Assembly (NCBI RefSeq): GCF_018881965.1
Contig: NZ_JACVPI010000001.1
Coordinates: 1,556,018-1,620,017 of the forward strand
DNA: 64,000 bases
DNA from: Polynucleobacter sp. JS-Polo-80-F4
GTDB taxonomy: Bacteria; Pseudomonadota; Gammaproteobacteria; Burkholderiales; Burkholderiaceae
Reading direction: 5' to 3'
In this document: piece by piece, positions 57,848-63,900 of the stretch
How positions within the stretch are numbered: the stretch's first letter is position 1
Layout: the number at the start of each line of letters is the position of its first letter
Notes under the pieces: model-generated
What the model saw: the letters and a program-made list of their open reading frames with translations, nothing else
What the model was told of the DNA's origin: nothing
Databases searched by the model: none
Translations under genes and position numbers: made by a program

Positions 57848-57875
57848 AAAAAAGACTGCCTTGGCAGTCTTTTTT
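57848..57875. terminator. Bidirectional intrinsic terminator
   Basis: A perfect 13-bp inverted repeat, AAAAAAGACTGCC (57848-57860) with GGCAGTCTTTTTT (57863-57875), around TT. It lies between the converging Crp/Fnr and HiPIP genes. Confidence 0.92.
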
Positions 57876-57913
57876 AGTTATCGAAATGATTCGACTAAAA
57901 CTAAATTGCTAAC

Positions 57914-58222
57914 TTAAGCTTTCTTGGCGTAAGCAGAGCACCAACCTTTACCTGCAACCTTCTTTGTTCCAAATAATGAACAGCCACCAGTTGCATCGCC
58001 TGCTTTGCCTTGGAACAATGCACAGTTATCGCACTCTTGGCCGGCAGCGTATTTTGCATACTTTGCTTTATCAACGGTTGTTGCGTTAGCCTTGTAACCC
58101 AATGCAGCAGCTTGTGGATCAGTTTCTGCAACCATAGCTTGAGCTTGAACTTTACCGTTCAATGCAAGGGTGCAGGCACCAGCAGCAGACAAAATCATAA
58201 ATTGGCGACGACTATTTTTCAT
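57914..58222 (-). CDS. High-potential iron-sulfur protein (HiPIP), Tat-exported
   Basis: 102 residues. The N-terminus NSRRQFMILSAAGACTLAL is a twin-arginine signal, expected for a protein exported with its cluster folded. The four cluster ligands are C64, C67, C81 and C95 (CDNC...GGC...GWC), the HiPIP spacing C-x2-C-x13-C-x13-C. HiPIPs carry electrons in the periplasm, for example from bc1 complexes or sulfur-compound oxidation to terminal oxidases. It stands opposite a periplasmic rhodanese gene and beside a Crp/Fnr gene, so a role in sulfur or low-oxygen electron flow is plausible inference. Confidence 0.95.
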   Translation of the reverse strand: MKNSRRQFMILSAAGACTLALNGKVQAQAMVAETDPQAAALGYKANATTVDKAKYAKYAAGQECDNCALFQGKAGDATGGCSLFGTKKVAGKGWCSAYAKKA

Positions 58223-58347
58223 AAGAGTTCCAGTGTTTGGGTAAATAAAAAATCTAAATAACTAGCTATACGGCATATTAAAGGGGATAGCTCCACCATC
58301 AATAGGGGTTTCTCAGTATTAAGTTTAGCCAGACTTGGGCTCACACT

Positions 58348-58369
58348 ACGCAAATATGCATAAATGCGT
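58348..58369. promoter_or_regulatory. 22-bp interrupted palindrome upstream of the rhodanese gene
   Basis: ACGCA (58348-58352) and TGCGT (58365-58369) are outer arms around TATGCATA (58355-58362), itself a perfect palindrome; 18 of 22 positions are symmetric. It lies 45-66 bases before the rhodanese start, in the divergent gap shared with the HiPIP gene. No binding protein can be named. Confidence 0.45.
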
Positions 58370-58413
58370 ATAGAAGCATTTAAAACAGGTGTTTATCCAA
58401 ATTAAGGGGTTTT

Positions 58414-58998
58414 ATGAAAAAGTTTCTTTCTCTTGGCCTGATGTTGTTTTCAGGTCTCGCCGCAGCGCAAACCAGTGCGCCAGCCAATCCAGAGTTGCTA
58501 CAAATTATTGATAAGTCCACCAACTTCGTGGTTAAAACAGCCAAAGGTCCAGTTGAGATCACACGCGTAATGACACCTTGTGCGAAAAATAAAGGTTGGC
58601 TACAGCCTTTAATTCCAATTAAGGGTGTTGTGCCGGTTGATGAAATTGATGTTCTTAACGCATTAAATGACAAGGATTCGCTAGTAGTTGATATGCGAGT
58701 GGTCGATGATCGCGTTAAAGGCACTATCCCAGGCTCTATCGGTATTCCTTACACTGAAGTGGCTATGCGCATGGATGAATTAGGTTGCAAAAAGCCAGCG
58801 ACTGGCTCCACTAAATGGGACTGCTCTAAGGCGAAGAAGGTTTATGCTTTCTGTAACGGTCCTGTTTGCCCACAAAGTCCTATGGCGATGGCTGCTATGA
58901 CGCGTGATGGTTTTCCTGCTACTAAGATTTATTACTACCGTGGCGGCATGCTTGATTGGGATGCATTGGGTCTAACCACCATTAAAGGTGAGTTTTAA
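58414..58998 (+). CDS. Periplasmic rhodanese-like sulfurtransferase
   Basis: 194 residues with a signal peptide (KKFLSLGLMLFSGLAAAQ). A rhodanese domain covers about 75-190, with LVVDMRVVDDRVKGTIPGSIGIPYTEV and the active-site loop CNGPVCPQS, giving C147 as the likely persulfide-forming Cys and C152 as a second loop Cys. C56, C125 and C137 are also present. It may move sulfane sulfur in the periplasm. A terminator follows, so it is a separate unit from the YeeE operon, but it shares the same theme. Confidence 0.88.
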   Translation: MKKFLSLGLMLFSGLAAAQTSAPANPELLQIIDKSTNFVVKTAKGPVEITRVMTPCAKNKGWLQPLIPIKGVVPVDEIDVLNALNDKDSLVVDMRVVDDRVKGTIPGSIGIPYTEVAMRMDELGCKKPATGSTKWDCSKAKKVYAFCNGPVCPQSPMAMAAMTRDGFPATKIYYYRGGMLDWDALGLTTIKGEF

Positions 58999-59023
58999 AC
59001 TGAGCTTTATTGATATTGATGCG

Positions 59024-59049
59024 AAAAGGGGGCTTAGGCTCCCTTTTTT
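59024..59049 (+). terminator. Intrinsic terminator after the rhodanese gene
   Basis: A 10-bp stem, AAAAGGGGGC (59024-59033) with GCTCCCTTTT (59038-59047; one G-U pair), closes a TTAG loop and runs into further Ts. It separates the rhodanese gene from the downstream operon. Confidence 0.85.
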
Positions 59050-59070
59050 ATTGCTCTCAAGCTGAATTTC

Positions 59071-59084
59071 ATGATGTAGATCAA
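59071..59084. promoter_or_regulatory. FNR-like box upstream of the sulfur operon
   Basis: ATGATGTAGATCAA matches nine of the ten defined positions of TTGAT-N4-ATCAA. Its centre is about 70 bases before the start point predicted from TTGACT/TAGTAT, a usual class I activator distance. A Crp/Fnr gene with an ExxSR recognition helix lies 1.2 kb away. Binding is inference. Confidence 0.5.
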
Positions 59085-59112
59085 ATATTTCATGCTATTT
59101 GGTTTCAATGTC

Positions 59113-59140
59113 TTGACTTTGTATTCAAGTTATATAGTAT
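59113..59140 (+). promoter_or_regulatory. Possible promoter of the YeeE/NPCGP/ArsR operon
   Basis: TTGACT (59113-59118), a 16-base spacer, then TAGTAT (59135-59140). The -10 area, with TATAGTATAC-like symmetry, is very AT-rich, as ArsR-type operators often are. Alternative -10 hexamers exist nearby. Confidence 0.45.
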
Positions 59141-59156
59141 ACAAATATATATATTA

Positions 59157-59168
59157 TTAAATATTTAA
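59157..59168. promoter_or_regulatory. 12-bp perfect palindrome before the first YeeE gene
   Basis: TTAAATATTTAA is fully symmetric. It ends 15 bases before the start codon, between the predicted promoter and the gene. It could be an operator of the ArsR repressor encoded in the same operon, but in such AT-rich DNA it may be chance. Confidence 0.35.
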
Positions 59169-59183
59169 ATGAAATGAGAAAAT

Positions 59184-59711
59184 ATGGTTAACAAGGTAGA
59201 GCAGGTTAAACCGGCGCCGTATATGAACCCACTTTTAGCAGGAATCCTTCTTGGAATGGTTTTGTTAGCCACTTTTGTAGTTACTGGCCATGGGCTGGGA
59301 GCTACAGGCTTTACGACACGCTTAACAGCGTGGGTTGGAATGTACGTTGCGCCTGTGGCAACCAATGCAAATGATTATCTGGGTGGGATGATTGAAGAAG
59401 GTAAGCCACTAAATGCATGGATTACTTGGCAAGTCATTGGCGTAGCTCTTGGAGCGCTTATTTCTGCATTTTTTGCGCACAGAATTCAATTCAAGATGGA
59501 TGGAGCAAAGTTTTTAGGTGGATCTAAGCGTCCATGGACAGCTCTTTTTGGTGGCGTGCTTGCAGGTTTTGGTGCAAGGATTGCAGCTGGCTGTACTAGC
59601 GGCCTTGGTTTATCTGGTGCGGCAGTTCTGAGTTTGGCCGGTTTTACTTTCCTAGGAACATTCTTTGCGGTAGGTTTATTGACAAGCCGCTTCTTGAAAG
59701 AGGTGAAATAA
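59184..59711 (+). CDS. YeeE/YedE-family half-size transporter (1)
   Basis: 175 residues with about four or five membrane segments. The family motif RIAAGCTSGLGLSGAAVLSLAGF places a conserved Cys at C137 within the membrane. Full-length YeeE (TsuA) imports thiosulfate through a chain of conserved Cys. Here the transporter is split into two genes, as in the PmpA/PmpB and BigR-operon systems, and the second half starts one base after this stop. It is the first gene of the operon. Confidence 0.92.
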   Translation: MVNKVEQVKPAPYMNPLLAGILLGMVLLATFVVTGHGLGATGFTTRLTAWVGMYVAPVATNANDYLGGMIEEGKPLNAWITWQVIGVALGALISAFFAHRIQFKMDGAKFLGGSKRPWTALFGGVLAGFGARIAAGCTSGLGLSGAAVLSLAGFTFLGTFFAVGLLTSRFLKEVK

Positions 59712-59712
59712 G

Positions 59713-60279
59713 ATGAGTGAAATTCTCTCTGGGCTTCTATTGGGTGGTGCTTTTGGCTATGTCTTGGAACGCGCCGGATTCGGTAATCCTAATAAGTTGA
59801 CTGGCCAATTTCGCTTAACAGATTGGTCTGTGTTTAAGGTGATGTTCACCGCCATTGTGTTTGCTGCTGTTGGCCTCTTATTTTTGGAGCGGGTGGGCTA
59901 TGTAGATGCTGGTAATTTATTTGTACCACCTGCATTTTTAGGCGCTGCCGCTCTTGGTGGAGCATTTGTTGGTGCAGGCTTTGCAATTGGTGGATATTGC
60001 CCTGGAACCTCAGTCGTCGGTTTGATGTCTGGACGCATTGATGCGGCCATATTTTTGCTTGGCTTATTGTTAGGGACCGTATTGTTTGCTGGCATCTATC
60101 CAAGCATCGAGTTTTTGACGACTTTGGGTGAATATGCAAAAGCAGATTCATTGCCTGACGCATTCCACATATCCGGTATATCAATCGATGTTGGCTTGAT
60201 TATTGCGGCCGTCGGAGTATTTATCTTGGGTTCTTGGATGGAGAAGAAGTCCAAAGGCCCGGTTAGTTCCCAGGTTTAA
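59713..60279 (+). CDS. YeeE/YedE-family half-size transporter (2)
   Basis: 188 residues with about five membrane segments. ILSGLLLGGAFGYVLERAGFGNPNKLTGQF is the DUF6691-like start. FAIGGYCPGTSVVGLMSGRID carries the conserved Cys96, the counterpart of the GCTSG motif in the partner. The two halves would form one pore for thiosulfate, sulfide or another sulfur species. It is one base downstream of the first half, so co-translation is likely. Confidence 0.92.
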   Translation: MSEILSGLLLGGAFGYVLERAGFGNPNKLTGQFRLTDWSVFKVMFTAIVFAAVGLLFLERVGYVDAGNLFVPPAFLGAAALGGAFVGAGFAIGGYCPGTSVVGLMSGRIDAAIFLLGLLLGTVLFAGIYPSIEFLTTLGEYAKADSLPDAFHISGISIDVGLIIAAVGVFILGSWMEKKSKGPVSSQV

Positions 60280-60297
60280 TCAATTAAAAGGAAAGTT

Positions 60298-60531
60298 ATG
60301 TCTAAGAAATCAACAGTAGCTGCGTTGGCAATGGCTTTAGCTGGTTTGGCGGCTGCGCCATTGGCACATTCAGCAGATGCCCCTGCTAATCCATCAGGCG
60401 CAGAGCAGAAGAACCCCTGCGGTCCTAAAAAAGAGTCGGCAAATCCTTGCGGCCCTGCAAAGAAAAAAGCAGCTAACCCATGTGGCCCTGCAAATCCTTG
60501 CGGCCCTAAAAAGCGTAAAGCTGCAGAGTAA
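60298..60531 (+). CDS. Small exported protein with four NPCGP units, function unknown
   Basis: 77 residues. The signal peptide (VAALAMALAGLAAAPLAHSA) leaves a mature part of about 51 residues. This is almost only Asn, Pro, Cys, Gly, Lys and Ala, with four copies of NPCGP giving Cys41, 51, 62 and 68 separated by Lys-rich spacers (KKES, AKKKAA). No aromatic core is visible, so it is probably unfolded without a ligand. The regular thiols suggest metal binding or carriage of sulfane sulfur between the transporter and the rhodanese. It has a good ribosome site, AAAGGAAAG. I know no characterised homologue. Confidence 0.8.
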   Translation: MSKKSTVAALAMALAGLAAAPLAHSADAPANPSGAEQKNPCGPKKESANPCGPAKKKAANPCGPANPCGPKKRKAAE

Positions 60532-60541
60532 TTAAATATAT

Positions 60542-61168
60542 ATGCTTACTCAATCTAATCTCTGGTTGGCCGCACAAGCGCTAGCAAATATTCAGATGCG
60601 ATATGCCGAAACCGGGCGCACCTTGAATGAGGCTGCTTTATGTGGCGCCAAGGATTTTATTGAGTGGCAGCACTATCCAAGTAATGATCTTGTGGATGAG
60701 CATAGTGGTTATGAGTTCTACTACCATGCGCATTCTGCAAATGAAATGCCTAATGGTGAGCATGGCCATTTTCATGTAATTAAACGTGATGCAAATGTCT
60801 TTCATCATCTTATTGGCATTTCTTTAGACCAGAAGGGTTTGCCAGTTCGCTTATTTACCACTAACCAGTGGGTTACCGGCGAAGAGATGGCTAATTCGGA
60901 CATTGTCATCAAACTCGCTAAAGAGTTTCAAGTGACCACAAAAGGTCGTATGGCTCCAGTAAGCAATTGGATTAGCGCTTTAATTCAATTATTTGCTGCA
61001 GAGATTGAGGGTTTGCTTTTGGAGCGAGATCAAAAGATTGCTCGACTAGTGGAAGAGCAGGGCAATCGTGAGCTGGTATTGAACTCAAAAAAGCATCATG
61101 TTTTAACGGAATGCAAGATTGATTTGATGGGTCGTCTTTCAGACAATTTGTTGGTAGTAAATTCATAA
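60542..61168 (+). CDS. His-rich protein of unknown function (possibly DUF6969)
   Basis: 208 residues, no signal peptide and no membrane helix. The central part is rich in His: H44, H54, H62 and H64 (YYHAH), H74, H76 and H78 (EHGHFHV), H88 and H89 (FHHLI). It continues with ISLDQKGLPVRLFTTNQWVTGE. This looks like a metal-binding jelly-roll or related fold. I have a weak recollection of a DUF6969 family with an EHGHFH motif but cannot confirm it. A long helix follows near 150-185. It sits 10 bases after the NPCGP gene and 10 before the rhodanese gene, so it belongs to the operon. Confidence 0.75.
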   Translation: MLTQSNLWLAAQALANIQMRYAETGRTLNEAALCGAKDFIEWQHYPSNDLVDEHSGYEFYYHAHSANEMPNGEHGHFHVIKRDANVFHHLIGISLDQKGLPVRLFTTNQWVTGEEMANSDIVIKLAKEFQVTTKGRMAPVSNWISALIQLFAAEIEGLLLERDQKIARLVEEQGNRELVLNSKKHHVLTECKIDLMGRLSDNLLVVNS

Positions 61169-61178
61169 GGGAGTAGAG

Positions 61179-62156
61179 ATGAAAAAAATTAAATTGCTTT
61201 TGGCATTTGCCCTAACCGGCTTGGTGAGCCTAGTTCAGGCAATTACTTTGCCTAGTCCAGTAGTCAGTGCCGATTGGTTGTCTAATAATCTATCTGATGT
61301 GCAGGTAATTGAAGTCAGAACAGATTTGGCAAGCTACCTCAGAAACCCTGAATTTGATACCGACAAAAAGACTGGAAAGAAGTTCCTGGTAGAAGTTGGT
61401 GGCCATATTACTAATTCCACTCTCTTGGATTTTAAGAAGGTGCGTGTAGAGCGTCTGGTAGATGGAAAAAAGATTAAGTTTCTGATTCCAGAAAAAGCAG
61501 ATTTTGAGAAGTTGGTTCAATCTTTAGGCATCAACTCTGATAAGCCGATTGTGCTCGTGCCTATTGGGCAGGATATGTCCGATATCGACGAGGCATTAAG
61601 AACCTATTGGTCATTCAAGGTGTATGGCGAAGATCAAGTAGCTGTATTAGATGGCGGAATTGCTGGTTGGCTTGGTGAGGGACGTGAATATGTAACTACC
61701 AATGCTCAAAAGGCAACTGGTAATTGGTCTGCGAAAGCATATCGCAAAGAATTAATCGCTAGTTCAGATGATGTGGCTGCTGCGTCTAAAGCAGGCAAGC
61801 CACAATTATTGGATGCGCGTCAGCCTGCCCAATACTTGGGCCTTGCAAAACGTCCGGATGTATTGACCTTTGGTCATATTGCTGGTTCAAAAGAGTTGGC
61901 ACCCGAGTTATTGGCAAAGCCAAGCAATGGCGCATTGTATTTCTGGCAAAAGAATACTTACGATGCGTTGATGTCAGCCAATGGTTTAAGTGTTAATGGG
62001 TCAACAATTGCCTATTGCAATACCGGCCACTTAGCGGCTGGTGGTTGGTTTGTTATGTCAGAGTTGGTGGGCAATAAATCTACTAAGTTATACGATGGCT
62101 CTTTGTATCTTTGGACACTTGAAGGTCGCCCATTGGTCGGTGTTCCACTGAACTAA
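61179..62156 (+). CDS. Exported two-domain rhodanese (sulfurtransferase)
   Basis: 325 residues with a signal peptide (KKIKLLLAFALTGLVSLVQA). Two rhodanese modules follow. The first (about 27-170) has VLVPIGQDMSDI at the active-site position and lacks the Cys, so it is catalytically inactive, as is usual. The second (about 185-320) has the active loop CNTGHLAAGG with C280. The order inactive-active matches thiosulfate or 3-mercaptopyruvate sulfurtransferases (SseA), but here in the periplasm. It would transfer sulfane sulfur near the YeeE pair. ArsR follows 11 bases on. Confidence 0.92.
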   Translation: MKKIKLLLAFALTGLVSLVQAITLPSPVVSADWLSNNLSDVQVIEVRTDLASYLRNPEFDTDKKTGKKFLVEVGGHITNSTLLDFKKVRVERLVDGKKIKFLIPEKADFEKLVQSLGINSDKPIVLVPIGQDMSDIDEALRTYWSFKVYGEDQVAVLDGGIAGWLGEGREYVTTNAQKATGNWSAKAYRKELIASSDDVAAASKAGKPQLLDARQPAQYLGLAKRPDVLTFGHIAGSKELAPELLAKPSNGALYFWQKNTYDALMSANGLSVNGSTIAYCNTGHLAAGGWFVMSELVGNKSTKLYDGSLYLWTLEGRPLVGVPLN

Positions 62157-62167
62157 GAGCTCAAATC

Positions 62168-62485
62168 ATGCCAGTTCTTAAAGCCAGTATTAATTTAAAG
62201 AAGATGCAGTCATCAGCAGACGACGCTTGTCGTTTGATGAAGGTGCTCTCAAATAGAGATCGTATGCTGTTGCTGTGCCAGATAAGTCAGAGGGAGATGT
62301 GCGTTGGTGAGCTCGAGGAATGTCTTGATATTCATCAGCCTACCTTATCTCAGCAACTCACCGTTCTTAGAAATGAAGAGCTGGTCCAAACCAGAAGAGA
62401 TGGTAAGCAAATCTATTATTCACTTTCTAATCGGATTGCTTTGGAAGTGATGAATGTGCTTTATCAAAATTACTGCAGTAAATAA
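62168..62485 (+). CDS. ArsR-family repressor, SqrR/BigR/YgaV-type persulfide sensor
   Basis: 105 residues with an ArsR winged helix: RLMKVLSNRDRMLLLCQI, VGELEECLDIHQPTLSQQLTVLRNEELVQTRRDGKQIYYSL. C37 (LLCQI) and C103 (QNYC) are 66 residues apart, the same spacing as the redox pair I recall in SqrR (C41/C107) and BigR (C42/C108), which form a tetrasulfide bridge with persulfides and release DNA. Additional Cys are C21, C45 and C52. The metal-site motif of arsenic sensors is absent. It is encoded within the operon it probably represses. Confidence 0.92.
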   Translation: MPVLKASINLKKMQSSADDACRLMKVLSNRDRMLLLCQISQREMCVGELEECLDIHQPTLSQQLTVLRNEELVQTRRDGKQIYYSLSNRIALEVMNVLYQNYCSK

Positions 62486-62502
62486 CCAAAAGGGGTCTTA
62501 AT

Positions 62503-62721
62503 ATGAAATGCAATGTCGGTGGTGTTGATCGTATGTTACGTATGGTGGTTGGCTTAGTGTTAATTGGCCTAGCCGTAACCGGAACTGTTGGTGTATGGGG
62601 TTGGATTGGTGTTGTACCTCTCGCAACAGGTCTATTTAGATTTTGCCCAGCGTACCCACTCCTAGGAATCAATACTTGCGGTACTGATTCTTCATGTGGC
62701 GGCGGCGGTTGCTGTAAATAA
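62503..62721 (+). CDS. DUF2892 / YgaP-like membrane protein with Cys-rich tail
   Basis: 72 residues. MKCNVGGVDRMLRMVVGLVLIGLAVTG and WGWIGVVPLATGLFRFCPAYPLLGINT form the two-helix DUF2892 unit found at the C-terminus of the rhodanese YgaP. The tail CGTDSSCGGGGCCK adds four Cys at the very end. In YgaP this unit anchors a rhodanese in the membrane; here it is free-standing next to exported rhodanese genes. It is the last gene of the operon, 17 bases after arsR. Confidence 0.9.
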   Translation: MKCNVGGVDRMLRMVVGLVLIGLAVTGTVGVWGWIGVVPLATGLFRFCPAYPLLGINTCGTDSSCGGGGCCK

Positions 62722-62743
62722 GAGCGAAGCTATAACGCTGAAA

Positions 62744-62781
62744 TCAGAAAGAGTTTGTAGATCTTGCATTACTCTTTCTGA
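62744..62781. terminator. Inverted repeat in the convergent gap, possible bidirectional terminator
   Basis: TCAGAAAGAGT (62744-62754) and ACTCTTTCTGA (62771-62781) are perfect 11-base arms with a 16-base loop, between the DUF2892 gene and the convergent ABC gene. The stem is not GC-rich and lacks a clear T-run, so an operator or a weak terminator are both possible. Confidence 0.4.
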
Positions 62782-62787
62782 AAATCT

Positions 62788-63900
62788 CTAGTTGCTATCA
62801 ATAAATCGTCTAGGATCATTGATTGGTCGCAACGGCATGATGTGAATTTGATTGCCATCTAATTCAATATGCATTTGACTTCCAACTTCCATATTCAGTC
62901 TTCTCACTTCGGATGCCGATGCAACCCATTCAATTTTATGTACGCTATTTTGAATTTGTAGTTGGATCACCGCAATTTGACCCAAGACACTAATCTCTAC
63001 GGCGATGGCGGGAGTGCTGGTCGGGGTTGGTGCGTTATGGACACTTAAACCATCTTGCGGAATCACCCAAGCCACTTGTGCATTTGGAGGAATTTTGCCT
63101 TTATCTGCCACGGTAAAGGTTTTATCGCAGCCATCCCAAGTGAGATTGCCTGCATTAAATATTCCATGAAATAAATTGCTGATACCAACCAACTCGGCTA
63201 CACGCGAGTTTCTGGGTCTTTGAAATAGCACTTGGGGTGCAGCCGTTTGCAAGCTGATGCCGTTATCAATCACGGTAATGCGGTCGGCAAGTAAGTCGGC
63301 TTCACGTAAATCATGTGTAACCAACACTATCGGAATGTTTAAATCCTTGCGTAAATCGGCAAGAGTTTTATATAAACCTTGTCGCGTTGGCGCATCGACA
63401 GCGGAAAATGGTTCGTCTAACAACAAGATCTTTGGCTGTCGTGCCAATGCGCGAGCGAGTGCTACGCGTTGCTGTTGTCCGCCTGAGAGTTGGTGTGGAA
63501 AACGATGGGCAAGTTCAGCAATCCCCATACGACCAAGCCAGTCCCGAGCAATGGCTTTACGTTCAGCCACCTTATGTGCAGAATTCTGCAAAGGGATGAG
63601 GACATTCTCAAGTGCCGATAGATGCGGAAAAAGGGCGTATTGCTGAAATAAAAATCCGCAAGAACGTTGTGTGGGAGACAGGTTTTGTATTACTCCTGCA
63701 AGTTCGTTAGCCTCAAACCAGGTTTCACCATCACATTCAATTTTTCCAGTCTTCGCTTGGCTGAGTCCGGCAATCGTTCTCAGAGTGCTGGTTTTGCCGC
63801 TACCAGATGGTCCTACAAGCGCATGTAATTGACCAGCCGCACATTCCAGTGTGATCTGGAGAGGGTTGGGAAGGGCTTGGCTCATTTTGAGTTTAAGCAT
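62788..63900 (-). CDS. ABC transporter ATP-binding protein, molybdate/sulfate-type (ModC-like)
   Basis: 370 residues. The ATPase domain has Walker A LVGPSGSGKTSTLRTIAG, Q-loop LFQQYALFPHLSA, signature LSGGQQQRVALARALA, Walker B ILLLDEPFSAVD and the H-loop THD. A C-terminal extension of about 130 residues (from ELVGISNLFHGIF) looks like a TOBE/MOP-type regulatory domain, as in ModC and CysA. The start overlaps the stop of a permease gene by one base (TGATG). The substrate may be molybdate or tungstate, but sulfate or another oxyanion cannot be excluded. Confidence 0.85.
   Translation of the reverse strand: MLKLKMSQALPNPLQITLECAAGQLHALVGPSGSGKTSTLRTIAGLSQAKTGKIECDGETWFEANELAGVIQNLSPTQRSCGFLFQQYALFPHLSALENVLIPLQNSAHKVAERKAIARDWLGRMGIAELAHRFPHQLSGGQQQRVALARALARQPKILLLDEPFSAVDAPTRQGLYKTLADLRKDLNIPIVLVTHDLREADLLADRITVIDNGISLQTAAPQVLFQRPRNSRVAELVGISNLFHGIFNAGNLTWDGCDKTFTVADKGKIPPNAQVAWVIPQDGLSVHNAPTPTSTPAIAVEISVLGQIAVIQLQIQNSVHKIEWVASASEVRRLNMEVGSQMHIELDGNQIHIMPLRPINDPRRFIDSN

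Noticed and set aside
59157-59168. Treating TTAAATATTTAA as a proven ArsR operator
   Set aside because: A 12-bp symmetric A/T string is likely by chance in this very AT-rich leader; kept only as a low-confidence site.
62788-63900. Firm naming of the ABC ATPase as ModC
   Set aside because: The C-terminal domain is TOBE/MOP-like but I cannot separate molybdate from sulfate or other oxyanion importers, and the permease and binding protein lie outside the window.
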